Shown: positions 1 to 8,110 of the stretch, piece by piece
How the letters are laid out: the number at the start of each line of letters is the position of its first letter
Position numbering within the stretch: position 1 is the stretch's first letter
From: Sandaracinobacter neustonicus
Lineage (GTDB): Bacteria > Pseudomonadota > Alphaproteobacteria > Sphingomonadales > Sphingomonadaceae
Assembly (NCBI RefSeq): GCF_006385875.1
Contig: NZ_VFSU01000011.1
Span: 1-64,000, forward strand
Reading direction: 5' to 3'
Length of the DNA: 64,000 bases
Program-made: the position numbers and the translations under genes
Notes under the pieces: model-generated
What the model was told of the DNA's origin: nothing
The model's input: the letters and a program-made list of their open reading frames with translations, nothing else
Databases searched by the model: none

Positions 1-539
1 TCGGCCCGCATGTTGGTGCACAGCTTCCATGCAATGATGTAGCGAGAGAAGTCGTCGAGCACGGTCGACAGGTACATCCAACCCCAGCCGATGATCTTGA
101 AGTAGGTAAAATCGGTCTGCCACATCTCGTTCGGCCGGGTAGTCTTGGTGTGGAACTGATCGGCGGCCTTGATCACGACGTAGGCCGGGCTGGTGATCAG
201 GCCGTGGGCCTTCAGGAGGCGGTAAACCGTGGCTTCCGATACGAAGTAGCGCTTCTCGTCGGTGAAGCGCACTGCCAGTTCGCGAGGGCTCAGGTCAGTC
301 TCTTCCAGCGCCATTTCGACGATCTGGTCTTGGATGTCGCCGCCGATGCGGTTCCACACCCTGCCTGGAGCCGATGGCCGATCTTCCAGCGCCTCCGGCC
401 CACCTTCAAGGTAGCGGTCATACCAGCGATAGAACGTCCGGCGGGCGATACCGAGCTTGTCCAGCGTGCGTTTGGCGGGCAGGTGCGACTGCTCGACGAT
501 CCGGATGATCTCGAGTTTTTCGGATGCGGGATACCTCAT
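1..539 (-). CDS. IS3-family transposase OrfB (partial, runs off left edge)
   Basis: Reads from an ATG at 539 whose ATGA overlaps the orfA stop. The first 179 or so residues are visible. The N-terminal part has a helix-turn-helix (residues about 15-45, LDKLGIARRTFYRWYDRY), followed by the HTH_21-like segment with YRLLKAHGLI. The start of the DDE integrase core is visible at WQTDFTYFKI, whose D is the first catalytic aspartate, and at LDDFSRYIIAWKL. The remaining catalytic D and E residues lie outside the window. It catalyses transposition of the element, probably as an OrfAB fusion or by translational coupling to OrfA. Confidence 0.88.
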   Translation of the reverse strand, partial: MRYPASEKLEIIRIVEQSHLPAKRTLDKLGIARRTFYRWYDRYLEGGPEALEDRPSAPGRVWNRIGGDIQDQIVEMALEETDLSPRELAVRFTDEKRYFVSEATVYRLLKAHGLITSPAYVVIKAADQFHTKTTRPNEMWQTDFTYFKIIGWGWMYLSTVLDDFSRYIIAWKLCTNMRA

Positions 540-922
540 TCGTCGTCGCCCCCATCCGCGATCATGCTTTTTTTCAGCAGACGGTTTTCGAGTGTCAGGT
601 CGGCCACGCATTCCTTCAAGGCGCGGGCCTCGCGGCGCAGGTCCTGCACCTCGCCGGTGGTCGCGGCACGAGCGGTGTCGCCGGCCAGGCGGCGCTTGCC
701 AGCTTCCATGAACTCCTTCGACCAGGTGTAGTACAGGCTCTGCGCGATGCCTTCCTTGCGGCACAGCTCGGCAATGCTGTCCTCGCCGCGTAGCCCATCG
801 AGCACGATGCGGATCTTGTCCTCCGCCGAGAAATGGCGACGCGTCTGCCGCCGAATGTCCTTCACCACCCGCTCAGCAGGGGCCTTGGTCGGCGATTTTT
901 TCAAGGAGGGTTGGGCCTTCAT
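536..922 (-). CDS. IS3-family transposase OrfA
   Basis: A 128-residue protein starting at the ATG at 922, which has a GAAGGA ribosome binding site just upstream; an upstream in-frame TTG at 955 is less likely. It has the HTH_Tnp_1 pattern: RRHFSAEDKIRIVLDGLRGE, then SIAELCRKEGIAQSLYYTW, then a C-terminal leucine-zipper-like helix (LKECVADLTLENRLLKKS). OrfA binds the IS ends and partners OrfB. The stop TGA overlaps the orfB start (ATGA), so expression of OrfB by re-initiation is possible in addition to, or instead of, the frameshifting common in IS3 elements. Confidence 0.9.
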   Translation of the reverse strand: MKAQPSLKKSPTKAPAERVVKDIRRQTRRHFSAEDKIRIVLDGLRGEDSIAELCRKEGIAQSLYYTWSKEFMEAGKRRLAGDTARAATTGEVQDLRREARALKECVADLTLENRLLKKSMIADGGDDE

Positions 923-1007
923 CTTCGTTCCTTCGTCACTACGACGAAGCCCCAACCCTCCTTAAATCACAACCTCAAATCTGTGCCATTGGTGCTGACG
1001 GCGGACA

Positions 1008-1931
1008 GTTGGGGACGGACGTGTAGTGCATCCCCAGCGCGCCGCGCTCCTCGTCATCGGCGACGGCCTGAATCATCGATCCAAAAATGTCCGGATTAAT
1101 TTTCCGCCAATCGAGACTGCCTATATGGAGTAAATAGGTCCGCGCGATCTTGCTGAAACGCGGCACGTCCAGACTGCCTGAAAACAGCCCGCCGTTAACG
1201 TAGGGGAACGCATCCGCCCAGCGGGGGAGCGCGGACGCGGCGCGATCAGTAATCGCGGTATTCATGGCCCGGAAAATCTCGCCGATCACCTCATGGGTGT
1301 TGGACGAGTCCCGGTCGCTCATTTTCTCCACCGTGCCGGTGAAGGGATGGCTGCGGTGGAATATGTCGGTGTCTTCCGCAAAAAAGCAGAAGATCAGGCG
1401 CGCCAGAAAATGGTTCATGTCCGGGCGGCGCTCGGCGGTGCCCCAATCGGGATTGTCGTTCAGCAGTTCGACGTAGAGCTTGTTGAGACGGCCCGTGGCG
1501 CGGATGTCGAACGAGCTTTCGCGCACCTGCTTGACGGTGGTGATCCCGGCAAGCGGCAGAAAGAAACCGAAATGGTCGGGAAACTCGGCGAAAGTGCAGG
1601 CGACGGTTTCGCCGGACAGCAAGTCCTCCGCCTCGAACGCCTCGCCATCCGTCGCCAGAATGAACTTGGCTTTGGCCCGCGTCGTGGCGAGGCTAGCCCG
1701 AAGCGCATCCAGCTTGGCGGTCACATTGCCTGTGTCAGCGACGGCAATGTGGATGTTGCTGGTTTGAAGGAGGCCGCCAACGTCCGACTTGTTCGATGCG
1801 CCGGACCTGAGCTTTCTGAGGGTGGTTTCCTTATTTCCGAACGCTTGTAGGAACGCGAAAGGGAACTCATCGCGGTCGAAGGGGGTAGCCGCCAAAGCGG
1901 TTACGGCTTCTTCAATTTCGACTGCGTTCAT
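1008..1931 (-). pseudogene. N-terminal part of a large DNA methyltransferase, cut by the IS3 element
   Basis: Starts at ATG 1931 and reads 308 residues of native protein before running into the IS end at 1007; translation then continues ten codons into the IS. The segment matches my recollection of the N-terminal region of MmeI-like class I SAM-dependent DNA methyltransferases: a start such as MNAVEIEEAVTALAATPFDR, an FILATDG strand, RLIFCFFAEDTDIF, FPYVNGGLFSG and DDEERGALGMHYTSVPN. In those proteins the SAM-binding FxGxG and NPPY motifs follow this point, so none of the catalytic motifs is present here. The remainder may lie beyond the left edge. Family assignment is from memory of motifs, function inferred as restriction-modification. 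Confidence 0.72.
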
Positions 1932-2478
1932 GTGTTCTCACGGTCCTGTTACGTCAAATGCGGAGCCTCCTTCGGATAGCAGCGATGACTCGCTGTTTTG
2001 CCCCGCTTAATGACTAAGCCGACCGCCCTCGGATGTCATCCGAAAGGTAGGCCGGGGTGCGACCTATCCACAGGGGGCAAGCCCCTTTCATAGATGCGAT
2101 TGATGCAACGGACGCCACGTTGCTGCATGGTTCGGGTGCGGGGTGGAGAGGCATATCTCCAAGCCCCCGCCGCGCATCCAACCCGCGCAGGGTTGGTCAT
2201 GGGTCAATGGGAGCTGGAACGCTTCCTTGCCGCGCCGGAGGCGGCTGGGTTCCACAGGGGCAGGAGCGCCCTTTGGTCGATGGGGTTTGGGGAGCGCCGA
2301 AGGCTCCCCATCGGTGCGGAGCAGGCTCGATGCCTGTGAAGCGCCGCAGGCCAGAGGGATGCAACGGGAGAGCGCAGCGTCTCCCTTGCCAAGATAGGCG
2401 TGGTACTACCACGCACATCTTGCGGTCAGCGTAAGCCCGTTCTTTCTTCCTGCTGAAACGCGCTTTTCGCTTCCTGCC
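1932..2478. other. Intergenic stretch without a convincing gene
   Basis: About 550 bases between two minus-strand genes. Short open frames exist on both strands but none has a plausible ribosome binding site or recognisable motif. It contains one tidy inverted repeat, GGGGAGC at 2289-2295 with GCTCCCC at 2303-2309, which lacks a T-run and is only a weak terminator candidate for fic on the minus strand. A run of GC-rich text rich in GGCGCTCC-like words follows. I see no RNA gene. Confidence 0.5.
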
Positions 2479-3603
2479 TTATGGGGCTTCGGCATCCCCG
2501 GCGGGCATTGCCAACGTGTAGCTGGTGCTTCGTCCTCCTGCTTCACTGCGGACCAGAATGCCGCGTTTCACGAGGTCGTCGATGTCGCGGGCGGCTGTGT
2601 CCTGCGAACATTTCGCAAGCTTCGCCCACTTGGAAGAGGTTAGTTTGCCCTCAAAGCCGTCCAGCAATCTGTTGATGACAAGGCGCTGCCTTTCGCTGAT
2701 GGGTTGCCCCTTGATGGCATCCCACAGACGCGCTTTTTCCATGACGGAGGCGAGCGTTTCCTCAGCCCGGTCGATGGCGCGCTCAAGGCATTCCAGAAAC
2801 CATCGCAGCCATCTTGTCATGTCGAGGTTACCCTTTTGCGTGGCCTCCAGCATGTCATAATAGCGATTTCGCTCGGCCCTGATCTGGGACGACATGCTGT
2901 AAAATCTTTGTTGGCTTTGCTCGGAACGGGCCAGATAAAGGTCTGCGATAGCACGAGCGATCCGCCCGTTTCCGTCTTCGAACGGGTGAATGGTGATAAA
3001 CCATAGATGAGCAAGGCCCGCCTTAATAACGGGATCAATCCCGGCATCGCGCTCCGTCCAATCGAGAAATGTCGCCATTTCATCGGGGAGGCGTGGCGCG
3101 GCTGGCGCTTCATAATGAACCCGCTCGCGTCCAATGGGGCCGGACACAACCTGCATTGCCCCGGTGGCGTCATCGCGCCATCCGCCGACGATGATCTTGG
3201 TCATGCCGCTTCGACCTGTCGGGAAGAGGGAGGCGTGCCAAGCAAAGAGCCGTTCCTCTGTCAGCGGTTCGCTGTAATTCTGCGTGGCGTCGAGCATCAT
3301 TTCGACTACGCCCTCGACGTTGCGCTCGGCGGGAACCAGTCCGGCGATGTCCATGCCGAGGCGGCGCGCAATGGAAGATCGCACCTGTTCCTTGTCTAGT
3401 TGCTCGCCTTCGATTTCGCTGGATTTTAGAACATCTTCGGTGAGAGTGTGGAGAACGGCTTCCTTGCGGAGCGAGAAGCCCAGACCTTCCATCCGGCCTA
3501 TCAATCGGCCCTGACGATGACGGACATTCGCGAGCGTTGCCGCCAGTTCATCGGCCTGCCACTCGAATTTCGGCCACTCGGGCCGCTCATGGATATATGT
3601 CAT
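2479..3603 (-). CDS. Fic-domain AMP-transferase-like protein with C-terminal winged helix
   Basis: 374 residues. Fic proteins transfer AMP or another nucleotide moiety to target proteins. The core motif HPFEDGNGRIAR is complete at residues 206-217, including the catalytic His and the Asn/Arg needed for ATP handling. An N-terminal inhibitory helix with SSEIEG at 61-66 fits the (S/T)xxxE(G/N) rule of class II Fic proteins, which self-inhibit. The N-terminal domain resembles the DUF4172 type. Residues about 300-370 (ISERQRLVINRLL, SKWAKLAKCSQDTAARDIDDLVKRGIL) form a winged-helix DNA-binding domain, so the protein may bind its own operator. The start codon at 3603 sits inside the first of two palindromes (see 3602-3687). 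No antitoxin gene is adjacent, consistent with a self-regulated single-gene Fic. Confidence 0.93.
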   Translation of the reverse strand: MTYIHERPEWPKFEWQADELAATLANVRHRQGRLIGRMEGLGFSLRKEAVLHTLTEDVLKSSEIEGEQLDKEQVRSSIARRLGMDIAGLVPAERNVEGVVEMMLDATQNYSEPLTEERLFAWHASLFPTGRSGMTKIIVGGWRDDATGAMQVVSGPIGRERVHYEAPAAPRLPDEMATFLDWTERDAGIDPVIKAGLAHLWFITIHPFEDGNGRIARAIADLYLARSEQSQQRFYSMSSQIRAERNRYYDMLEATQKGNLDMTRWLRWFLECLERAIDRAEETLASVMEKARLWDAIKGQPISERQRLVINRLLDGFEGKLTSSKWAKLAKCSQDTAARDIDDLVKRGILVRSEAGGRSTSYTLAMPAGDAEAP

Positions 3604-3687
3604 AATCTCCGCACCTCTTGCGGAGATTATAGCTCATAATCTCCGCAGAGAGCAATCCCATTCTCCGCATTTTCTGCGGAGAATGGG
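3602..3687. promoter_or_regulatory. Palindrome array over the fic start (operator candidate)
   Basis: Two perfect inverted repeats share the core TCTCCGCA-N5-TGCGGAGA: 3602-3613 with 3619-3630 (12-bp arms) and 3657-3669 with 3675-3687 (13-bp arms). Both have exactly five unpaired bases. A lone half site ATAATCTCCGCA lies between them at 3636-3647. Centres are 56 bp apart. The first palindrome overlaps the fic ATG. The repeated geometry fits sites for a dimeric winged-helix protein; the Fic protein itself has such a domain, so autoregulation is the natural inference. Confidence 0.8.
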
Positions 3688-3783
3688 AGAGGTAATTTAC
3701 GCATGGTTTGCACCAAGGCTAATCCCCCGATCAACGGGATATCCAATGTGAAAGCGGCGTCCTCCACCATCAAAGGAAACGCC

Positions 3784-3981
3784 ATGATGATCCACGTTAC
3801 CAAACTGAACGAGCTATCTTTCAACGTCCAGTTTGATCCGGCGATGACCGATGCGCTGAGCGAGGCTTCGGGGTGGAGTTCGCCGGAACGCGCCTTGTAT
3901 TCCATCCTCGCCGATGCCTTGCTCGGGTCGTCATTCCCTCCGGGCTACCTCGACGATCTTGACGAGGATGTGCCGTTCTAG
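3784..3981 (+). CDS. Small protein of unknown function
   Basis: 65 residues from ATG 3784, chosen because AAAGGAAA lies just upstream; a longer frame from 3703 has no better site. The product begins MMIHVTKLNELSFNVQFDP and is acidic at its end (YLDDLDEDVPF). No family recognised. It is read away from fic, and the fic palindrome array lies about 100 bases upstream, so a shared operator region is possible. Confidence 0.45.
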   Translation: MMIHVTKLNELSFNVQFDPAMTDALSEASGWSSPERALYSILADALLGSSFPPGYLDDLDEDVPF

Positions 3982-4034
3982 CCCTCGGCCCTGAGACCAC
4001 AATTTGCCGATGAAGCCGCAGCAGCCCTGCGGCT

Positions 4035-4853
4035 TCATTGCGTCTGGGTCTGCGAGCCAAGATACTCCCTAATTCGCGGGAGGCAATTTTCGTCAAAGGA
4101 TCGGCTCAATATGTTGGTCGGAATCCCTTTCAGCGATCCTCGGCAGAAGATGACCTCTTTCAAGGCCGGAGAAAGCCACAATGCGGGCGAGTGGTCTTCG
4201 ATGCGGCAACCGTTGAGCAAAAGGGTTTCAAGGGACGGAAGCCCTTCTATCGGGAGGAGGCTTTTCACCGACGTATCGGAACAGTCCAGCAATCGAAGCT
4301 TGCTGGAATTTTCAAGGCCAGCCAACTCTGACACCCGCGTATCTTCGCAATGCAGGATCGTCAGTTCCAGGCATGAACGCAGCGGGGTTAGGTCGGCGAC
4401 GTTGGTGCTGCCGCAATATAATCTCTGGATCGAGGGGCACTGCGAGAGTGGTTCGATACTCGCGATAGGCGTTACGCCGCACGTTATCTGCACGAGCTTT
4501 CCGCAACCGTGCAATGATGGCAGCTCCCGCAATTTGCCGTAACTGCAATGCAAGATTTCCAAATCCGCGAATTTATCAATCCCGTCCAATCTGGTGATCG
4601 AGGTGAGGCTGCAACTCAGATCGCGAAGCCAAATCATGTCCCCAACGGTATCGGGTAAAGAGTCAATCCGAAGCTTGGACAGGTCGAGAATACCCGTCCG
4701 GTTTTTGCGCTCTTGCAAAATTCTGTGCGCCCCGATTTCCCAATCCCTTAAATTGAACCCTTCTGTTATATTGCTGTGAATCCTTTCGAGCCGGGGAAGT
4801 CGCTCGATAGCGCGACCTCCGCGCACGATTTCGATTGCAAGATTCTCAAGCAT
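4035..4853 (-). CDS. Leucine-rich-repeat protein
   Basis: About 272 residues from ATG 4853; a longer frame opens at 4934. From about residue 50 there are successive repeats of roughly 22-23 residues with the pattern LxxLxCxxTxVxxLxPLxxC, for example LERLYCGSTNVADL-like units (visible as IQRLYCGSTNVADLTPLRSC, LTILHCEDTRVSELAGLENS, LRLLDCSDTSVKSLLPIEGL). Cysteine at the inner strand position recurs in almost every repeat. LRR folds are protein-binding ladders; no enzymatic domain is visible. No signal peptide or membrane segment is evident, so it is probably cytoplasmic. The N-terminal 25-30 residues overlap a VirD4 fragment read from the other strand, so the 5' end may have been created by recombination and the true start is uncertain. 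Confidence 0.75.
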   Translation of the reverse strand: MLENLAIEIVRGGRAIERLPRLERIHSNITEGFNLRDWEIGAHRILQERKNRTGILDLSKLRIDSLPDTVGDMIWLRDLSCSLTSITRLDGIDKFADLEILHCSYGKLRELPSLHGCGKLVQITCGVTPIASIEPLSQCPSIQRLYCGSTNVADLTPLRSCLELTILHCEDTRVSELAGLENSSKLRLLDCSDTSVKSLLPIEGLPSLETLLLNGCRIEDHSPALWLSPALKEVIFCRGSLKGIPTNILSRSFDENCLPRIREYLGSQTQTQ

Positions 4854-5465
4854 GAGCCGACCACGGTGTATCTCATGGCTCCCAGCGAGAAACTGGCCGT
4901 TGCGGCTCCGTGGATCAGCCTGATTGTCAGCCACATCATCGAGACGGTCGCGCGGGAAGTCGGCCCTGTGCAGACGACATTCCTGCTCGACGAATTTCCT
5001 ATGCTGCCGCCTTCGCCGTCGATCACCAAAACCCTCCGACTGTATCGGGGCAAGGGGCTACAGCTTTGGATATTTTCACAGGGCCGCTACTCGCTCGAAG
5101 AGCGGTGGTCGCGCGAAGCCGTGAAGGAATTTGAGGATATGGCCGCGATCTTCAACACAAGCGCCGTGGAAGACCCGGACCTCATGGGCGACATCGAGAA
5201 ATGGAGCGGGAACCGCACCGTTCTCATGCACGGCGTCAATCGCAGCGGCGGCACGGTTGAATCTGCCGGAGCCAATCTCGGCGAAGCCCGAAGGGCGGTT
5301 CTTCAAAGTGAGGATATTCGCGGCATCGGGGCGGGGTTGCAGATTATCCGCGTCGCGGGCCTGTCCCATCTGCTCGTCTGCGAGCGTGTCCATTTCGATG
5401 ATGTCGATCCGTGGAAGGATCAGCTCCGCGATGTTCGCACTCTCCATAAGGGTATCGTCCTATGA
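4776..5465 (+). pseudogene. C-terminal fragment of a VirD4/TraG-type conjugative coupling protein
   Basis: About 225 residues with homology-like text beginning near 4785 (DFDCKILKHEPTTVYLMAPS) and continuing through FLLDEFPMLPP, which carries the Walker B-like DEF of this ATPase family, then GLQLWIFSQGRYSLEE and the C-terminal region. The Walker A motif and the membrane anchor that precede it in complete TraG/VirD4 proteins are missing. The open frame is closed by a stop at 4749, and the upstream text is the antisense of the LRR gene. These proteins bring DNA to the type IV secretion channel in conjugation. Here it is a remnant and points to conjugative ancestry of the element. Confidence 0.8.
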
Positions 5466-5854
5466 GCGCCGAAGGCTCCGCATCTCGTACCATTTCGCCA
5501 TCATTCGCATCTGCAAGTGCGGAGCGTTCTTCGGCTCCCGCCGTATCGCCGGAGCGAGCGGCGGAGATTACCTCATGGGCAGACCGGACCACGGCTCGGG
5601 CGGAGTTTGAGTTTCGCGAAAACCGTGAGCAATGGACCAATCGCCAATATGGCGAACTTCTCGCCCGCGACGGCGAGCGAATGTCGTTACGGCCTCCCGG
5701 TGCGACCGATGATCGTAAAGCGCACCTCATGCGAGCGGCGGAACATATGGTGAGACGCAATCACGCAGCGCGGATTGCGGGCATCAACAACGCAGCGCAT
5801 AAGTTGCTTGCAGGTGAAATCTTGGAATCCAAGAAAGGCGATCTCGGTCGCTAA
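5462..5854 (+). CDS. Hypothetical protein following the coupling-protein fragment
   Basis: 130 residues; its ATG overlaps the stop of the preceding VirD4 fragment (ATGA), as in a transfer operon. The first 35 residues are Ser/Ala-rich and probably unstructured; the rest is charged and helical (TTARAEFEFRENREQWTNRQ, HLMRAAEHMVRRNHAARIAG). No known domain recognised. Its position suggests a small conjugation-associated gene left with the coupling-protein fragment. Confidence 0.6.
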   Translation: MSAEGSASRTISPSFASASAERSSAPAVSPERAAEITSWADRTTARAEFEFRENREQWTNRQYGELLARDGERMSLRPPGATDDRKAHLMRAAEHMVRRNHAARIAGINNAAHKLLAGEILESKKGDLGR

Positions 5855-5873
5855 TCAAAAACTGCGCGTTTTG

Positions 5874-5903
5874 TTGATATTTCGTAATAAAATATGCTAT
5901 TCT
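5874..5903 (+). promoter_or_regulatory. Candidate sigma70-like promoter of the recombinase pair
   Basis: TTGATA at 5874-5879 and TATTCT at 5898-5903 with an 18-base spacer, in a conspicuously AT-rich patch of an otherwise GC-rich sequence. It would give a leader of about 200 bases before the small gene at 6116. No gene is seen between 5855 and 6115; a small hairpin GCTTTG-N4-CAAAGC lies within it. Confidence 0.45.
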
Positions 5904-6115
5904 GTAACTGGGGATTGTGCGTATCTTTGCCACTGGCAAATCCGAAAACGCCATGCCCTACGCGGCGGTTCGGAAGCTTTGTCTCCAAAGCCCCGCTAAA
6001 CCACTAAAATTTGTAGAGCATGGGAGGACAATCCCCCCGGCTGAATGACGGTTACCCTCTAATCGGACTCTCTCATTGCTCAATCGAGCGCCGCTATAGC
6101 GGCGGGGCGGGTTTG

Positions 6116-6415
6116 ATGAAGATGTTGTCACCGGACGAAATGCAGGAGCTACGCAATGAAATTGCGGACTTTGCCATTTCTGAATCTCGGAAAGACGAAA
6201 TAATCCGCTTTCTCGATGCGATTGCGGCCTCATTTATTCATCAGGCTTTCCGCAAAAGCTCTGTTCAATTATCTATGCCCGACCGTGCAAACTATGCTTT
6301 CAACGACACGGAAACTCGTGCTAATCTGCTGGAATCCGATATTTCGGAGCTTGTTGACCTCGATAGCGAGGGCGCGATCAACACCAAAGGCCCCATGAGG
6401 CAGTTAGCGCCATGA
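6116..6415 (+). CDS. Small protein translationally coupled to the serine recombinase
   Basis: 99 residues from ATG 6116; its stop overlaps the recombinase start (ATGA), so the two are probably co-translated. Mostly helical and acidic (MLSPDEMQELRNEIADFAIS, LLESDISELVDLDSEG). No family recognised. Coupling to the integrase makes a role in element excision or control plausible, but this is only from position. Confidence 0.65.
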   Translation: MKMLSPDEMQELRNEIADFAISESRKDEIIRFLDAIAASFIHQAFRKSSVQLSMPDRANYAFNDTETRANLLESDISELVDLDSEGAINTKGPMRQLAP

Positions 6416-7995
6416 CCAGAAAAACGAACCAGCAGGCAGTAATTTACTGCCGCGTGAGCACCAAGAAGCAGGCGAGAGAGGGCAACGGCCTCGGAAGCCA
6501 AGAAACCCGCTGCCGCGAATATGCGAAGCATCGCGGCCATCAGGTCGTGGGCGTCTTCACCGATGACGTGTCCGGCAAACTTGCTCAGCGTCTCGGCTTC
6601 GACGACATGCTGGCCTCTATCCGCAAAAGCCGCAAAGCTGGAATGGTCGTCATCATCGACGACATCAGCCGCATGGCGCGTGATGTCCGCAACCACTTCG
6701 ATCTGAAAGAGTCCATCTTCCGGGCAGGCGCGACGCTGGAATCTCCGTCCATCGAGTTCGGCTCTGACTCCGACAGCATTCTCATCGAGCATTTGCTGGC
6801 GAGCGTTGCTCAGCATCAGCGGCAAAAGAACGGTGAGCAGGCGCGTAACAGGATGAGGGCGCGGATGCTCGGCGGCTATTGGGTCTTCATGGCCCCGCTC
6901 GGCTATCGCTACGAGAAAAGCCCAGCGGGTGGCAGTATCCTTGTTCGCGACGAACCCGTGGCCTCAATCATTCAGGAAGGCCTCGAAGGCTATGCCAGCG
7001 GTCGCTTCAACTCGAAGGCGGAGGTAAAACGCTTCTTCGAGTCTCACGCCGGATTCCCCGTCACGCGGCATGGGCACCTGACGAACGAGCAGGCGAACCG
7101 CATCATGACGCACCCGATCTACGCGGGCTATGTGGAGAGTAAGGCGTGGGACGTTTCGCTGCGCCCGGGGCAGCATGAGGCGACCATATCGCTTGCAACC
7201 TTCCATCAGGTTCAGGAACGGATTGCGGGCAAACCGCTCGCGCCGACACGATCTGACATTCATGTCGATTTCCCGTTGCGGGGCTTTGTTGCCTGCGGCG
7301 ACTGCGATCATCCCATGACCGCGAATTGGACCAAGGGGCGCAATGGCCGCTATCCATACTATGTTTGCCGCCATCGTGGATGCGACCGCTTTGGAAAGTC
7401 GGTGAAGCGTGACTTGGTTGAAGGGGCATTCGAGGCGATGCTTACCAAGCTAACGCCGCGCCCGGAATTGCTCAGCCTCTTCTCGAAAATTTTCCGCAAG
7501 CGTTGGAACGAGGCAGAAGCCAAAGCGCATGAGGGACGCGCAGCGATCAAGCGTGAGATGGCGACCATCGAGAAAAAGATCGGTCAGATTCTCGACAAGA
7601 TCGTCCAGTCGGAAAGCCGTTCAGTGATCGCTCGCTTTGAGAGCGAAGTCGATAAGCTCGAAATGGAAAAGCTGGTTCTGGACGAGAGGGCGGCTCTGTG
7701 CGGCACTGTTGCGCGGGATTACGATGCGACTTTTCGAACCGCTTTCGATTTCATCGCAAACCCTTGCAATCTATGGACTAATGGCACGTTCGACGACAAG
7801 CGGATCGTGCTGAATCTCACTTTAGGCTCTCATTTGAAATATGACTGGAATGAGGGCGTTCGAACCGCTGAATTATCCTTACCGTTCATGGTGTTAGGGC
7901 GGATCGGGAACCGAGAAACAGTAATGGCGGGCAGGGTGAGATTCGAACTCACGGTGAGCTTCCACCCACGGCGGTTTTCAAGACCGCTGCCTTAA
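6412..7995 (+). CDS. Large serine recombinase (integrase)
   Basis: 527 residues. The N-terminal resolvase domain has the catalytic Ser in YCRVSTKKQ (residue 16) and an arginine-bearing DDISRMARD. A recombinase domain follows (PLGYRYEKSPAGGSILVRDE, PIYAGYVES), then a zinc ribbon with CGDCDHPM and CRHRGC cysteines, and a helical, coiled-coil-like segment around residues 370-430. Family members catalyse site-specific integration and excision through a serine-DNA link. Remarkably the last 23 codons (from 7925) run antisense through the tRNA-Ser gene, ending at 7995, so the attachment site supplies the C-terminus. It probably mobilises the element at 1-8014. Confidence 0.93.
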   Translation: MTRKTNQQAVIYCRVSTKKQAREGNGLGSQETRCREYAKHRGHQVVGVFTDDVSGKLAQRLGFDDMLASIRKSRKAGMVVIIDDISRMARDVRNHFDLKESIFRAGATLESPSIEFGSDSDSILIEHLLASVAQHQRQKNGEQARNRMRARMLGGYWVFMAPLGYRYEKSPAGGSILVRDEPVASIIQEGLEGYASGRFNSKAEVKRFFESHAGFPVTRHGHLTNEQANRIMTHPIYAGYVESKAWDVSLRPGQHEATISLATFHQVQERIAGKPLAPTRSDIHVDFPLRGFVACGDCDHPMTANWTKGRNGRYPYYVCRHRGCDRFGKSVKRDLVEGAFEAMLTKLTPRPELLSLFSKIFRKRWNEAEAKAHEGRAAIKREMATIEKKIGQILDKIVQSESRSVIARFESEVDKLEMEKLVLDERAALCGTVARDYDATFRTAFDFIANPCNLWTNGTFDDKRIVLNLTLGSHLKYDWNEGVRTAELSLPFMVLGRIGNRETVMAGRVRFELTVSFHPRRFSRPLP

Positions 7996-8014
7996 ACCAC
8001 TCGGCCACCTGCCC
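7925..8014 (-). tRNA. tRNA-Ser (anticodon TGA)
   Basis: Reads 8014 to 7925 on the minus strand, 90 bases with an encoded CCA at 7927-7925. Acceptor GGGCAGG (8014-8008) pairs with CCTGCCC; discriminator G. The anticodon loop is CTTGAAA with anticodon TGA. The long variable arm and the T-loop GTTCGAATC are typical of class II tRNA-Ser. The 3' half overlaps the end of the recombinase gene on the other strand; this is the likely chromosomal attachment site of the element. Confidence 0.96.
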
Positions 8015-8110
8015 GTTGCGGTTCCGTTAGCGGGGCCGGGGCTCATGCGAAAGGGGGTTTGGGTCGGAAAGGGGATTCACGCGGGGAGGCGGCTGTGGCA
8101 CAGGGTGGGG

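Larger units (their letters stand above)
1..1007 (-). mobile_element. IS3-family insertion sequence, left-truncated by window edge
   Basis: Two overlapping transposase frames (orfA 922-536, orfB from 539 leftwards) read on the minus strand. The upstream end of the IS reads TGTCCGCCGTCAGCACCAAT inwards from position 1007, starting with the TG expected for IS3-type ends. It abuts directly on a methyltransferase reading frame, so the insertion point is between 1007 and 1008. The other end lies off the left side of the window, so the target duplication cannot be checked here. Confidence 0.85.
1..8014. mobile_element. Right end of an integrative (ICE-like) element in tRNA-Ser
   Basis: Inferred unit. 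The right boundary is the tRNA-Ser gene at 7925-8014, directly abutted and overlapped by a large serine recombinase. Inside are typical accessory genes: a methyltransferase fragment with an IS3 insertion, a Fic protein, an LRR protein and a TraG/VirD4 coupling-protein fragment. The stretch is visibly lower in GC than the chromosome right of 8014. The left end is outside the window, so size and the second attachment site are unknown. The presence of only a fragment of the coupling protein suggests a decayed or rearranged element. Confidence 0.55.

Noticed and set aside
2057-2434. Candidate genes in the 1932-2478 gap
   Set aside because: Several overlapping frames on both strands, none with a ribosome binding site or recognised content.
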